In this document: positions 1-9,501 of the stretch, piece after piece
Layout of the letters: each line of letters begins with the position of its first letter
Numbering within the stretch: position 1 is the first letter of the stretch
Assembly (NCBI RefSeq): GCF_007750395.1
Contig: NZ_CP036281.1
Span: 719,211-783,210 of the forward strand
Length of the DNA: 64,000 nucleotides
Source of the DNA: Polystyrenella longa
GTDB taxonomy: Bacteria > Planctomycetota > Planctomycetia > Planctomycetales > Planctomycetaceae
Direction of reading: 5' to 3'
Translations under genes and position numbers: made by a program
Notes under the pieces: generated by a model
The model's input: the letters and a program-made list of their open reading frames with translations, nothing else
Told to the model about the DNA's origin: nothing
Database searches by the model: none

Positions 1-61
1 CCGAAACGGGTCGTTGTAAAAACGAAGTTCTGTGATGAGCGGGAAGTGACCGTTTGCGGAT

Positions 62-910
62 CTAAGTGCAGGTCGGGTCGTCCTGATCCCAGGGCGACCT
101 TTCGGGCGATGGATACGCTGGTTTTTTAGGCAGACAGGTTTCTTCGCCCAGTTGGCGGGCGAGCGTCAGGTTTTGCTGGAGGTGCTCCAGGTTCAGGCTG
201 CCGACGACCAGGCTTGTGACATACGGATTGGAAAACAGAAACCGGATCGCTTCACGCGGGCTGAGGTGACCGGCCGAGAGTCCTTTTTTGACGACGACCG
301 GCATCCCTCTTTTGGAGGCTTCCAGAATCACCGGCTCGTGGGAACGATCTTCGAGGTGGTACTCCACCATCAACAAATCGGCCCATTCCAGGGAAAGGGT
401 CGCTGCCTCAATTGTCTTGCCACTCAGGCCAATGGCGCCGATGTCTCCCTTGGCCTTCCGTTGTTGGAGGACTTCCACCACGTCGGTTTGCTGCAGAACT
501 TCGACATCATTTGCGGAGGAATGAATCAGGACAATGTCGAGATAGTCTGTTTGTAATAATGCGAGGCTACGATCCAGGCTGGCGTTAATGGAGGGCGCAG
601 AAAAGTCATAATGCGATTCGCCATCAATGAATTGTTCGCCTACTTTGGTCGACAGAATGTATTCCTGGCGTCGATGTGAAATTCCCTGACCGATTCGTTC
701 TTCGCTTAGCCCGTAGGCCGGGGCGGTATCGATGTATCCGATTCCCAAATCCAGTACGGCATTGAGTAACCGTGCTGACTCTGCTTCGCTGGGCAGGTCG
801 TAGGCTGTAGGATATTTGATCTTCTGATTCCGGCCAATTTTGAAAGCGCCGAAGCCGAGAGGTTGGGAAGCGAGATCGATCATAATAAGCTTTGCCGCCG
901 GAGTGGGCAC
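62..910 (-). CDS. Aldo/keto reductase
   Basis: This is a 282-residue NAD(P)H-dependent aldo/keto reductase with a TIM-barrel fold, expected in the cytoplasm. The catalytic tetrad can be read: Asp in IDTAPAYG, Tyr in the same motif, Lys in STKVG and His in VLIHSS. The segment GLSEERIGQGI is the usual AKR signature that follows the tetrad Tyr. Length is normal for the short bacterial AKRs related to D-threo-aldose dehydrogenase. It begins 4 nt after the stop of the upstream FAD oxidoreductase, so the two form one minus-strand operon. The substrate cannot be told from sequence. A sugar or sugar-lactone related aldehyde is a guess from family habits. Confidence 0.88.
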   Translation of the reverse strand: MPTPAAKLIMIDLASQPLGFGAFKIGRNQKIKYPTAYDLPSEAESARLLNAVLDLGIGYIDTAPAYGLSEERIGQGISHRRQEYILSTKVGEQFIDGESHYDFSAPSINASLDRSLALLQTDYLDIVLIHSSANDVEVLQQTDVVEVLQQRKAKGDIGAIGLSGKTIEAATLSLEWADLLMVEYHLEDRSHEPVILEASKRGMPVVVKKGLSAGHLSPREAIRFLFSNPYVTSLVVGSLNLEHLQQNLTLARQLGEETCLPKKPAYPSPERSPWDQDDPTCT

Positions 911-914
911 AAGG

Positions 915-2192
915 TCAGGCGACGTGTTTCGCCGAGGTTTGACTTAGTTGGGAAAAGTCCGACCACTCCGTTTCCTGTTCCCAGGGAGGTAAGGCAACAT
1001 CAGGACGGGGCCAGGTGGCGATCGTTTTTTGAAGCGATGCTGTATTGGCAATTGGACTGGAAAGTAGGGGGATGAGATCCTCCAGCAAATGTTCGCTGAG
1101 TTGCGGTGCCAATGCAAGTTTCGTTGGCCAGGCGGTCCAGATGTTTTGTTCGTGCAGGAAGTAAGCTTGCTCGGGCCGTTTCCCTTCTGGAGTGACTGGT
1201 TCAGCCCGGTCGACGCGATAGGAGGACCATTCCGTGGCAGACAGGCTAATCCCCGGAATCGCCGAAGAGAGTTCATCGGCAGCAAAGGCAAGGAGTTCTT
1301 CTCGCGGCATGTTCACGCCGAGTTCAGCAATTTGCCCCCCCAGTTGCCAGGCAGTCTGGCCAGAGGAAGTCTGTTCGCTGCTGATAGTGACTCGTGTTTT
1401 GGCTCCATCAACACAGTGTCCGTTGAGCCACGGAAGATCGCCCCGCACGACAACCATGTGCAGTGGTCGTGCTTGTCCTACCGTGGTCGAAAGTCCACAT
1501 TGTTCTCGAAGGGGGATGTTACCTTTGCCCGCTGTGAAGACGACCTGTTCCGGTTGCAGAGATAATGTTCGGGAGCATTCGGAAGAGTGGATTTGAATTT
1601 GTTCGAGGGTTCCCTTGGGAGTCAGATTGAATTTGACTCCGTCCTGCGCGTCGATTTTCAGTAGGCAGTCCCGGTGGTTTTTTAGAAAATTCTGCAAGAG
1701 TCCGGCCGGGGAAAGGACTTGTTCTTCCAGTCGGGCGAGGGTGCCGGGGCACTCTTTTAAAACTTCTGGACGCTCGGTTTCGCAGAGCGAAGTGGGGGCG
1801 ACGCGTAAACCGACCTGGGCACCGATCATACCGAGTCGGGACCTAAGAGATTCTGTTCTCCAGAGATAGCAGGAGTCGGAGCGGAGGGGAGTTTCGCTGA
1901 GGTCGGGCGTTCGTTCGCCAGCGAGACAGGCTTTCCAAATTCCGGGCATTTCTCGAATCTGAGCTGCGGAGCGAGTCAGCATTCCCTGAAGTGTGTATTT
2001 CAACCCGCCATGGATGATTCCCTGCGATGCAATGGTCTGTCCTGACCCCAGTGCCTGCGACTCCAGCAAAACGGCGGAATATCCCCGTTCAACCAACTGG
2101 TCTAGCAACCAGAGTCCGGCAATTCCACCACCAAACAGCACGACCTGTACCGGCAGAACTTCTGTTGAATTGTCCCGAGTACGCGCCTCCAT
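915..2192 (-). CDS. FAD-dependent oxidoreductase (DAO family)
   Basis: This 425-residue protein is a flavoprotein of the glycine/D-amino acid oxidase (DAO) family. A Rossmann dinucleotide motif, FGGGIAGLWLLDQL, sits at the N-terminus, followed by a glutamate (LLES) that would bind the ADP ribose. The motif SGQTIASQGIIHGGLKY follows, as in DAO-family oxidases. I place the start at ATG 2192 because an AAGGAG ribosome site lies 6 nt upstream. A TTG 15 nt earlier is in frame but overlaps that site. It is translated just ahead of the aldo/keto reductase with a 4-nt gap, so the products probably act together. Substrate unknown. Confidence 0.82.
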   Translation of the reverse strand: MEARTRDNSTEVLPVQVVLFGGGIAGLWLLDQLVERGYSAVLLESQALGSGQTIASQGIIHGGLKYTLQGMLTRSAAQIREMPGIWKACLAGERTPDLSETPLRSDSCYLWRTESLRSRLGMIGAQVGLRVAPTSLCETERPEVLKECPGTLARLEEQVLSPAGLLQNFLKNHRDCLLKIDAQDGVKFNLTPKGTLEQIQIHSSECSRTLSLQPEQVVFTAGKGNIPLREQCGLSTTVGQARPLHMVVVRGDLPWLNGHCVDGAKTRVTISSEQTSSGQTAWQLGGQIAELGVNMPREELLAFAADELSSAIPGISLSATEWSSYRVDRAEPVTPEGKRPEQAYFLHEQNIWTAWPTKLALAPQLSEHLLEDLIPLLSSPIANTASLQKTIATWPRPDVALPPWEQETEWSDFSQLSQTSAKHVA

Positions 2193-2273
2193 GCGTCGCT
2201 CCTTCAAGAAAAATAGCGTGATTCTCCCGTATTATAATTAAAGGAGAAAAGGACGAACAGACTGGTTTTTAAT

Positions 2274-2308
2274 CACAAAAAAAGGGCCAGATGAACTCCG
2301 GCCCTTGA
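2274..2308 (-). terminator. Rho-independent terminator of the DUF1080 gene
   Basis: Arms AAGGGCC (2282-2288) and GGCCCTT (2300-2306) form a 7-bp stem with an 11-nt loop. Read on the minus strand the stem is followed directly by a run of T residues (the complement of the A run at 2276-2283). It lies about 30 nt past the stop of the DUF1080 gene. Confidence 0.75.
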
Positions 2309-2336
2309 GTATTCTGTTCGTTTTTACGATTGAACT

Positions 2337-3344
2337 CTATTTCTCGACCAGCCAGATATTTCGGTAGAGGACGGGGTTACCGTGGTCCTGGAGGAAGAGC
2401 GGGCCGGGCTCATCGCTTTCGGCGAATGGAGCGGCACGTGTGGGACCTTCAACGGGAGTTTTGTCCTGAACGAGGACTCCGTTGTGGCGAACGGTGATGG
2501 TTGCCGGTTCGACTTTGGTTCCCTTGTCGTTATAAACAGGGGCGGTAAAGTCGATGTCGTATGTCTGCCAGGTGAGAGGGGGGGAGCACATATTAATTGA
2601 GGGTGATTGAGTTGCGTAGATTGCGCCACATTCATTGTCCAAACCGGCGAGTCCAAACGAGTCTAGCATCTGCACTTCATAGCGGCCCTGGAGATAACAG
2701 CCACTGTTGCCCCGTTGTTGGCCTAAGGCGAAGGGCATGAAGGGGAGTTTGAATTCGATGTGCAGGTGGCAGTCTTTAAATGTCTTTTTGCTGGTTACTC
2801 CCTGCTTGAGAAAACCTTCCTCGGTGACTTGGCCGTTTTCGAAATGGTCGCCGCTCGTTCCGTCGAATAGAACGACCGCGCCTTCGGCTGGTTTGGCACC
2901 GAGTGTCGGACTTTTCCGAGACTGCTTTTCAAGAACCCCCAGTTCATCGCCAAAGCCTTTGTCATTCACGATTCGAATCTTTCCCTCGTTTACGATTCCG
3001 ACGACATCACTTTCACTGCTCGTTAACAGAACGTGATCACCGTCGATCTTGCCAGTTCCCTGGGGAGTCTCTTTACCTTTCCAGCCATCGCCCGGTAATC
3101 CACCGACGTAGACACGGAATTCGAAATTTTCGTCCCCGCGAGAGACCAGTTGCAAACCGTACTTGGCTTGGCCGTCGTCAGTTGTAACTTCACCGACATA
3201 TTCTCCCTGATGGGAGAAATCGGCTGGAGCCGATTCGACATCGGCGTAAGCGATTTTCATTTTGTTCTCCGGTTCGTCGGCGGATAACAGAGCCGGAAAG
3301 CAGAAAGTCAGCAGAAGTAGGGAGGGGGTGATCCAGTTGTGCAT
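2337..3344 (-). CDS. DUF1080 (3-keto-disaccharide hydrolase-like) secreted protein
   Basis: This is an exported protein of about 335 residues. A signal peptide (SLLLLTFCFPALLSA) is followed by a domain of about 120 residues and then a DUF1080 jelly-roll domain in the C-terminal half. The second domain shows the family pattern FDGTSGDHFENG, then GNSGCYLQGRYEVQMLDS and NECGAIY. DUF1080 proteins are greatly expanded in planctomycetes, and some members hydrolyse 3-keto sugars or bind glycans. ATG 3344 is preferred over the TTG 18 nt upstream. The gene stands alone with its own terminator and diverges from the TPR gene at 3621. Catalytic activity is inferred from the family only. Confidence 0.8.
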   Translation of the reverse strand: MHNWITPSLLLLTFCFPALLSADEPENKMKIAYADVESAPADFSHQGEYVGEVTTDDGQAKYGLQLVSRGDENFEFRVYVGGLPGDGWKGKETPQGTGKIDGDHVLLTSSESDVVGIVNEGKIRIVNDKGFGDELGVLEKQSRKSPTLGAKPAEGAVVLFDGTSGDHFENGQVTEEGFLKQGVTSKKTFKDCHLHIEFKLPFMPFALGQQRGNSGCYLQGRYEVQMLDSFGLAGLDNECGAIYATQSPSINMCSPPLTWQTYDIDFTAPVYNDKGTKVEPATITVRHNGVLVQDKTPVEGPTRAAPFAESDEPGPLFLQDHGNPVLYRNIWLVEK

Positions 3345-3620
3345 AGGGTGGGTTCCAAACAAGAGGTGTCGTCAGGGATAAAAGGAGTCGTGTTCTATTC
3401 TGAGCCAGTTTGGAACGACTTGCAAGTATTCCAAGGGTTTCTAACCCCCAGTAGAATCAGAGGTTCTAGCTCAGAGTCGGGGCTTGTGATATAGTGTGAG
3501 GAAATAGTGAACTGGTCGACAGGAGATAGTGGACTGCCAGGAACAGGTGCGAGCGGAGAGCGGTGAGGCCGACTTCTCCAGCTTGTTTCAGACCCTCAAA
3601 GGCCTCTCGGACGATTGTAA

Positions 3621-5042
3621 ATGACAGATACCAACATTGACGCGAAACGCAAAATTGCGGCTGACTGCTTCAAAAAGGGATCCCAGGCCCTGGAATCGCA
3701 GAGCTGGGATTATGCCATAGAAATGTTAAAGACGTCCGTGAAAATGGTCCCGGAGAATCTTTTCTATCGGCAGACCTTGCGCGGAGCAGAGAAACGGAAA
3801 TACGACGATAATAAAAAAGGAAAACGTCTGGCAGGCCTGTCGATTACCAAATTGAAAACCCAAATCAAGGGTAAGCGAATGCGGTCGGACTGGGCCGCAA
3901 TGGATCAATTGGCCGAAGATGGACTGGCGTTGAATCCGTGGGACTCCAGTTTAAATGCATCACTCGGCGAAGCTGCCGCGAAACGAGGCTACGAAGACGT
4001 CGCCGAATTTGCTTACCGGCAGGCGTTAGAGATGGACTCGAACAGCCGTGACTTACTCGTCGGTCTGGCAGACGTTTATGAGGAACGCGGGAAGTTCAAC
4101 GAAGCGGCTGAAATCTGGAACAAAATCCAGCGGCTCAATCCGCTCGACAGTGAAGCCCGAATGAAGGCCAATCAGCTTTCGGCTGATTCCACGATGGATC
4201 GAGGTGGATACAACAAAGCCGAGAATACCCAGGACGTGAAACAACCAAACGCTTACGACGTCGATCGTCCGGTTAAGCAGCAGATTCCCGAACAGGTATC
4301 CGGCCCCGGCGAGGACGAAGAGGCTGACTTTCGCAGAGCAATCCGCAAAAATCCAGAAGATCGGCAGGCTTATCTCAAACTCACCGGTTTCCTGCGGGAA
4401 CAGAAGCGGTATATCGATGCTTACAATGAATTAAAAGGTGTGGCTGACAAATTCGAAGAGGATACCGTCTTCAAGGAAATATCCGAAGATGTCGAACTCG
4501 AAAGCCGCATGGAAGAAATTGAATTGTCGCGAAATGCGGTCGAAGCCAACAAGGATGATCGCAAACTGGTGAAACGATTGCAGACATTGCAAAAAGAGTA
4601 CGTGCTGCGAGAGATCGAAATCCTAAAAGGACGAATTTCACAAAACCCGAAAGACCTCGGTTTGAAATTCCGACTGGCAAAACGGTATATGAAGTTCAAA
4701 AAATGGTCGGAAGCCATTCCTCTGTTGCAGCAGGCAAGCACAGACCAGCGGCACCAGGCGGAAATCCTCGTGCATCTTGGCAAATGCTATCACGCCGATG
4801 GCAGGAAGGAGCTTGCTTTGCGACAGTTTGAAAAAGCATTACCTCTGATTGACCAACATGAGAGGCCCCAAATGTTCGTAGAGGCCCATTACTTCTGTGG
4901 CCGTATGTGCGAAGACGCGAGCAAATATGAACTGGCCGAAAATCATTATCTGGAAGTGCTCGGGGTCGACTACGACTACAAGGATGCCCGGGAGCGGCTC
5001 GATAAACTGAGTGGAATGGAAGACAAGTCCGAATCGGAGTGA
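3621..5042 (+). CDS. Tetratricopeptide repeat protein
   Basis: This 473-residue soluble protein has no signal peptide and is built largely of TPR units. Clear repeats lie near residues 15-45 (KKGSQALESQSWDYAIEML), 120-180 (VAEFAYRQALEMDSNSRDL, then YEERGKFNEAAEIWNKIQRL) and again from 230 to the C-terminus. A charged linker (around residues 195-235) splits an N-terminal and a C-terminal TPR block. TPR arrays serve as protein-binding scaffolds, and no catalytic motif is seen. It is monocistronic, ending at a bidirectional terminator shared with the convergent SMP-30 gene. Partner and role are unknown. Confidence 0.8.
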   Translation: MTDTNIDAKRKIAADCFKKGSQALESQSWDYAIEMLKTSVKMVPENLFYRQTLRGAEKRKYDDNKKGKRLAGLSITKLKTQIKGKRMRSDWAAMDQLAEDGLALNPWDSSLNASLGEAAAKRGYEDVAEFAYRQALEMDSNSRDLLVGLADVYEERGKFNEAAEIWNKIQRLNPLDSEARMKANQLSADSTMDRGGYNKAENTQDVKQPNAYDVDRPVKQQIPEQVSGPGEDEEADFRRAIRKNPEDRQAYLKLTGFLREQKRYIDAYNELKGVADKFEEDTVFKEISEDVELESRMEEIELSRNAVEANKDDRKLVKRLQTLQKEYVLREIEILKGRISQNPKDLGLKFRLAKRYMKFKKWSEAIPLLQQASTDQRHQAEILVHLGKCYHADGRKELALRQFEKALPLIDQHERPQMFVEAHYFCGRMCEDASKYELAENHYLEVLGVDYDYKDARERLDKLSGMEDKSESE

Positions 5043-5065
5043 TCGTTCCCTCTCACCTGGAATAG

Positions 5066-5108
5066 AAAAAACCGACCCTTACCAAGAATGGCTGAGGTCG
5101 GTTTTTTT
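5066..5108. terminator. Bidirectional rho-independent terminator
   Basis: ACCGACC (5071-5077) pairs with GGTCGGT (5096-5102), with an A run on the left and seven T residues on the right (5102-5108). It lies between the convergent TPR and SMP-30 genes, so it can stop transcription from both sides. Confidence 0.85.
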
Positions 5109-5158
5109 ATGGAAGATCAATCTGTCAGGCAACCAGGTGGTTGGTATTCCGGTGTGTC

Positions 5159-6106
5159 TTACTCACTGACTTTGCCGGTGAAGACATGTCCCGGAACTTG
5201 CATCTCCACAGTGTAGAACGAAGTCCTTGCGGTAACGTGTAAGGTCTTGTTTTCTGGACCGGCGAAGGTCGCGTTGGCTGGCTGCTGGGGGAGTTCGATC
5301 GTTCCCAGATGGGTTCCCTCGGGAGAAAAGACTTGCAGCCCCAGGGCTGATGTAATGTAGAGATTTCCATTGGCATCGATCGTCAGGCCATCGCCACCAC
5401 CCCGTTTGGTAATGTCTTCCGGTTGTGCCAATTCGCAGAAGGGGGCTGCTGCTCCCAACTTGCCGGGCGATTCGACCGGGTAGACAAACATGGTTGTCTC
5501 TTTGGAAGGGATGACGTACAGCTTGGATTCATCGGGAGAAAGGATAACGCCGTTAGGAGCGGCGCGATCTTCGATCAGCCGAGTGACGGTTCCGTCTGCT
5601 GCGCGATAGTAAACTGCTTCCACACCCTGTGGCCAAGGGTCGGGAGCACGAAAACGAGGGTCGGTGAAGTAGATGCCGCCGGTCTTGTCGAGAACCAGAT
5701 CATTCGGGGCGTTGAACCGTTTGCTTTCGTACTCACTCGCGAGGATCGTGACTTCTTTGGATTCCGGATTAATTGAAATCAGACTTCCGTCCATCGAGCA
5801 GGCAAACAGGGTTCCCTGTTGGTTGAACATGAGACCGTTACAGTGGCCCGAGGGTTCCAGGAAAATCGTGAGCATCCCTTTGTCGTCGATCTTGTTGATC
5901 CGATTGTTGGGGATGTCCGTAAAGTAGAGATTTCCTTTACCATCGGAGGCAGGGCCTTCGGTAAATGCGAAATCCGTATAAAGCTCCTTTATTTCACCTA
6001 CGGGACCGATTCCCTCGATCGGTTCGGCTGCGTTAACACAGCCCGCTTCCAGAAAAATTAGATTCAGGAGGCATGTGCAGCTGAAAACTCTCGCCATCCA
6101 CTTCAT
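5159..6106 (-). CDS. SMP-30/gluconolactonase-family lipoprotein
   Basis: This six-bladed beta-propeller of the SMP-30/gluconolactonase/LRE family is about 315 residues long. The N-terminus carries a lipoprotein-like signal (LLNLIFLEAGC), so it is probably anchored in the periplasm or outer membrane. Propeller motifs visible are FTEGPASDGKGNLYFTDI, FNAPNDLVLDKTGGIYFTDP and GGGDGLTIDANGNLYITS. They supply the acidic and Asn residues that bind the divalent metal in the family. Start ATG 6106 has an AAAGG site upstream; an in-frame start at 6133 lacks one. The family hydrolyses sugar lactones or related esters. The actual substrate is unknown. Confidence 0.82.
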   Translation of the reverse strand: MKWMARVFSCTCLLNLIFLEAGCVNAAEPIEGIGPVGEIKELYTDFAFTEGPASDGKGNLYFTDIPNNRINKIDDKGMLTIFLEPSGHCNGLMFNQQGTLFACSMDGSLISINPESKEVTILASEYESKRFNAPNDLVLDKTGGIYFTDPRFRAPDPWPQGVEAVYYRAADGTVTRLIEDRAAPNGVILSPDESKLYVIPSKETTMFVYPVESPGKLGAAAPFCELAQPEDITKRGGGDGLTIDANGNLYITSALGLQVFSPEGTHLGTIELPQQPANATFAGPENKTLHVTARTSFYTVEMQVPGHVFTGKVSE

Positions 6107-6296
6107 TTCAGTACCTTTCGTATTGCAAATCATCAGTAGGCATTCGTCGAGAAACCGTTTGCTCGTCCGGGGAGGGGACCGGAAAAATCAGGACAGGATT
6201 GTCGTCCTGATAAAGCGAGGAGATTTCTCCAAACGCTTTCCTATTGTGCGCAGATTTCCCCTCGGTAAGCAACTACCGACACTACAAATCAAGGTG

Positions 6297-7013
6297 TTAG
6301 GGCGAAACTTCTCCCGCCATCCGGCGGTCTTCGATTTTCAGGAACTCTTCGATCTTCTGTTCCAGAAAAAGCCCTTCCTGAAGACTGGCCAGGTTTGTGA
6401 TCAGCTTCAGCTCGCTTCCGGAATGCAATTTGGCCTTCAACAGATAGGTGTAACTGGTACCGTTCTTGCTCCGGTTGACTTTTTCCTCGACGAAAAGCTG
6501 GTCCAGGTCACCTGTATCGCGCAATTCGACCCCTTTCCACGGAATGGGACCATGTTTAATGCTTAGCCGGTGATCGCCCACCAGGATCGTCGTTCGGTTG
6601 AAAAGAGAGGCGATGGTGTAGTAAGTCAGCAATGCACCGACGGCGACATGCAAAAGCGGGAAGAGGAAGGCGATTAAACTGAACTTTCCGTCCATACCTT
6701 GAGTGGCGGCTATAAAATACCAGACCACAAGAAATCCGTCCCAGATCACGCAAAAGAAAACCAGGAACAAGATACCCCAATTGAACCATTTCCAGGTGAT
6801 GTGAAGAACTCCATGGTACTCATTGATTTCGTAATTATCCGGTGCTCCGACCTCTTTCTTGATACGGGTCGCTTCCGATTCGAGATTTAGGGAGAGGGCC
6901 TCGCCAAGGCGGGTCCAGGCGTTGCAGTAACTGCAACGGGCGACGCCCAGATCGAGATTGAAATCATTCTCCTGGAGGGCCGCTCCACATTTGGTGCAAG
7001 TCAGGTCAGACAT
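6297..7013 (-). CDS. Zinc-ribbon membrane protein
   Basis: This 238-residue protein starts with a zinc ribbon: two CxxC pairs, CTKCG near residue 5 and CSYCN near residue 27. About 50 residues later two membrane segments follow (WGILFLVFFCVIWDGFLVVWYF and IAFLFPLLHVAVGALLTYYTI). The C-terminal 100 residues are soluble, with alternating charged strands. No enzyme motif is visible. The architecture recalls the two smaller zinc-ribbon membrane proteins at 47.5-48.1 kb, though the sequences are not obviously related. It diverges from glgC across 0.49 kb. Function unknown. Confidence 0.72.
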   Translation of the reverse strand: MSDLTCTKCGAALQENDFNLDLGVARCSYCNAWTRLGEALSLNLESEATRIKKEVGAPDNYEINEYHGVLHITWKWFNWGILFLVFFCVIWDGFLVVWYFIAATQGMDGKFSLIAFLFPLLHVAVGALLTYYTIASLFNRTTILVGDHRLSIKHGPIPWKGVELRDTGDLDQLFVEEKVNRSKNGTSYTYLLKAKLHSGSELKLITNLASLQEGLFLEQKIEEFLKIEDRRMAGEVSP

Positions 7014-7505
7014 CCCGGAACAGTCTCCTTAACAATATGACGAGGGTGCCATGGTTTTATGGAATTGACTTAATGAAAAACCAACCAGGGAGGAGGTTGG
7101 ATGCCAAAAGCAGGAAAGTGGATTTCCTCTTTGCCAGAGTAAGTGACCGGAAAAGATATCAGAATCGGCAAACTGTCTGTAGGTCATCTTGTCTTTGCCA
7201 GCGAAGGGAAGGGGAAACGTTAAAAGGTAATCAATTTTCCACGTATCCATCAAAGCCGACAATTTCTACAGCCAATGACCTTTTTTTATCTCCTTAAACG
7301 TGAGAGACTAAAACTCGATAACCTCATTTCTATTCAATGATGCGGACACACTTGGGACCCCTCCTTATTTGACCAATTGAAGTTGATTCCGTTGTCGATT
7401 TCAAAGTCGACGGTCGTATGAATCAATGTCACCGGTGTTTACTGTCCGGCGACCGCGATGGATCAACCCAAGTTCCGTTTCGAATTGTTTGAAAGCTCAC
7501 TCACA
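7014..7505. other. Divergent intergenic region before glgC
   Basis: This spacer of about 0.49 kb separates the minus-strand zinc-ribbon gene from glgC and must hold both promoters. No confident gene, RNA or repeat was seen. The in-frame ATG at 7458 is an alternative glgC start. Confidence 0.5.
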
Positions 7506-8786
7506 ATGCGATCAATGGTAGGCCTGATTCTGGGCGGGGGTAAGGGAACCCGTCTCTTTCCGTTAACGGAGTACCGCTCCAAGCCCGCAGTACCGCTGGC
7601 CGGAAAGTTTCGATTGATCGATATCCCGGTCTCCAACTGCTTGAACAGTGGTGTCAGCCGCATCTATCTGCTCACTCAATTCAATTCAGTGAGCTTGCAT
7701 CGCCATATTCGCGATACTTATAAATTCGACCGATTCAACGGTGGTTTTGTAGAGATTCTGGCCGCACAGCAAACGATGGAGGGAGCCGACTGGTATCAGG
7801 GAACGGCCGACGCCGTTCGCAAGAATCTGCGTTACCTGGAGCAACCGGGGATCGAACACGTCTTGATTCTCTCCGGTGACCAACTGTATCGAATGGACTA
7901 CCGGGAAATGTTGAAGACGCACGTTGATGCGTCGGCCGATGTCACGATTGCCGCGCTGCCGGTTGACCGAGAGGACGCGCAGGGATTCGGCATTATGCGA
8001 CTGGATGATACTGGTCGTGTAAAAGGCTTCCTGGAAAAACCTCAGACCGACGAAGATCTGGAAATGGTTTGGACGGAACCGAAATGGCTCGATGATCATG
8101 GTATTCCGAGTCGAGGCCGCGGTCACTTGGCGAGCATGGGGATCTATCTCTTCAATCGAGATGTGCTCGTGGAATTACTCAAAAACAGCGACTATCAGGA
8201 CTTCGGTAAAGAAATCTTCCCGATGGCGATGCGGACGCACCATGTGCAGGTTCACCCGTTCGACGGTTACTGGGAAGACATTGGAACGATTAAGTCGTTC
8301 TACGAAGCCAACCTGGCGCTTGCCTCCCGAAATCCCCCATTCCAGTTGATGCGGCAGGATGCACCGATCTATACCGAAGCGCGACAATTGCCGTCGTCCC
8401 GGTTTGAAAAGTCGGAAATCTCAAACAGCCTGATTGCCGATGGATGTACGATTGAAGAAGGGGTTGTGATTCAAAACAGCGTGATTGGGGTCCGTTGCCA
8501 TATTGAGAAATCGGTCGTAATCAAAGACTCGATCATTATGGGAAATGACTTCTATCCCACTGACAAGGAAAACCGTTGTGAGGACGAGCACCCAATGCAT
8601 ATTGGCGAAGGGGCCGTCATTGAAGGGGCCATTGTCGATAAGAACTGCCAAATCGGTGCTGGAGCCAAGATTCTCCGCGATAACATCAAAGAGGAAAACT
8701 ACGACAACGGAAAAGTGACCGTCCGCGATGGCATCGTCCTCGTTCGCAAAGGGACCGTCATTCCTCCCGGCTGGACAAACTCCTGA
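7506..8786 (+). CDS. glgC: Glucose-1-phosphate adenylyltransferase (ADP-glucose pyrophosphorylase)
   Basis: GlgC makes ADP-glucose from ATP and glucose-1-phosphate, the committing step of bacterial glycogen synthesis. The nucleotide-binding signature LILGGGKGTRLFPLT is at the N-terminus, followed by RSKPAVPLAGKFRLIDIPVS. The substrate loop LILSGDQLYRMDY and the Glc-1-P region FLEKP are present. The C-terminal third is a left-handed beta-helix (SNSLIADGCTIEEGVVIQNS and later repeats) typical of the allosteric domain. I prefer ATG 7506, close to the usual N-terminus, over ATG 7458 which adds 16 residues. It is separated from glgA by 8 kb, but both belong to the same pathway. A full-length enzyme is expected. 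Confidence 0.95.
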   Translation: MRSMVGLILGGGKGTRLFPLTEYRSKPAVPLAGKFRLIDIPVSNCLNSGVSRIYLLTQFNSVSLHRHIRDTYKFDRFNGGFVEILAAQQTMEGADWYQGTADAVRKNLRYLEQPGIEHVLILSGDQLYRMDYREMLKTHVDASADVTIAALPVDREDAQGFGIMRLDDTGRVKGFLEKPQTDEDLEMVWTEPKWLDDHGIPSRGRGHLASMGIYLFNRDVLVELLKNSDYQDFGKEIFPMAMRTHHVQVHPFDGYWEDIGTIKSFYEANLALASRNPPFQLMRQDAPIYTEARQLPSSRFEKSEISNSLIADGCTIEEGVVIQNSVIGVRCHIEKSVVIKDSIIMGNDFYPTDKENRCEDEHPMHIGEGAVIEGAIVDKNCQIGAGAKILRDNIKEENYDNGKVTVRDGIVLVRKGTVIPPGWTNS

Positions 8787-9078
8787 GGGAGCTGTTCAGA
8801 AGCGACTTTCTTTCCCGGTGGTCCAGTCGGCCGGGAAAGTGACGGGCGATTTCTTCGATCTATTGTTGTGCCAACGGGTTACGGTTCATCTTCTTTTTAA
8901 CCCCGTAGTCAACTAGAATCGGCACCTCTATTATTGCGCCAGCATTGCCCTGACCAAGCAATATTGCTTCATCCGAGGCAGTATTACCCAACTGAGGAGA
9001 TATCCCCGGTTGTAAGGTGACGGAAAACTTTACCGGTCGGGCAGGATCTGGCAGCTCCGCAACATAAACGGTTCCGAC

Positions 9079-9501
9079 ATGCCTCTGAAGACCGAACAAG
9101 TAGAAGAACCCAGCCTCAATCTGACCCCGATGATCGACATCGTGTTTCTGTTGATTATCTTTTTTATGGTGGGAACCCAGTTCACCGAACAGGAACGACT
9201 GTTCGAGCTGAACATGCCGCAGGTTTCTGCGGCTCCCCCCTTAACAAGTCTGCCCGATGATATGGTGATTAACATTCACCAGGATGGGCGAATGATTATC
9301 TCGGGTGTGGAATACAGTCTGCCGGATTTGGAGCAGAAACTGAAAGAGGCGAGGTTGAACTACGATGACCAGGGAGTGGTCATTCGACACGATGCTGACG
9401 GAATCCATCAAAACCTGATGCACGTTCTGTCGGCATGCCATTCTGCACAGATTCGCAACATCTCCATTGCGGGCCAATTGCAGGGCGAGAAGGATCGTTG
9501 A
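9079..9501 (+). CDS. ExbD/TolR-family biopolymer transport protein
   Basis: This 140-residue protein has a short cytoplasmic start, one membrane segment (MIDIVFLLIIFFMVGTQF) and a periplasmic domain. The segment begins with the conserved proton-channel Asp (TPMIDIVF). ExbD/TolR works with a five-fold ExbB/TolQ motor to pass proton-motive energy to the envelope. No ExbB/TolQ gene lies next to it: the upstream 292 bp are non-coding, preceded by glgC. Its stop codon overlaps the TTG start of the next gene, indicating coupled translation. The periplasmic half is recognisable (DDMVINIHQDGRMIISG). Confident family call; partner unknown. Confidence 0.88.
   Translation: MPLKTEQVEEPSLNLTPMIDIVFLLIIFFMVGTQFTEQERLFELNMPQVSAAPPLTSLPDDMVINIHQDGRMIISGVEYSLPDLEQKLKEARLNYDDQGVVIRHDADGIHQNLMHVLSACHSAQIRNISIAGQLQGEKDR

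Noticed and set aside
8860-9099. Open frame of 79 codons on the minus strand before exbD
   Set aside because: It has acceptable composition but overlaps the exbD start, has no ribosome site and no family; I saw no independent support for a gene.
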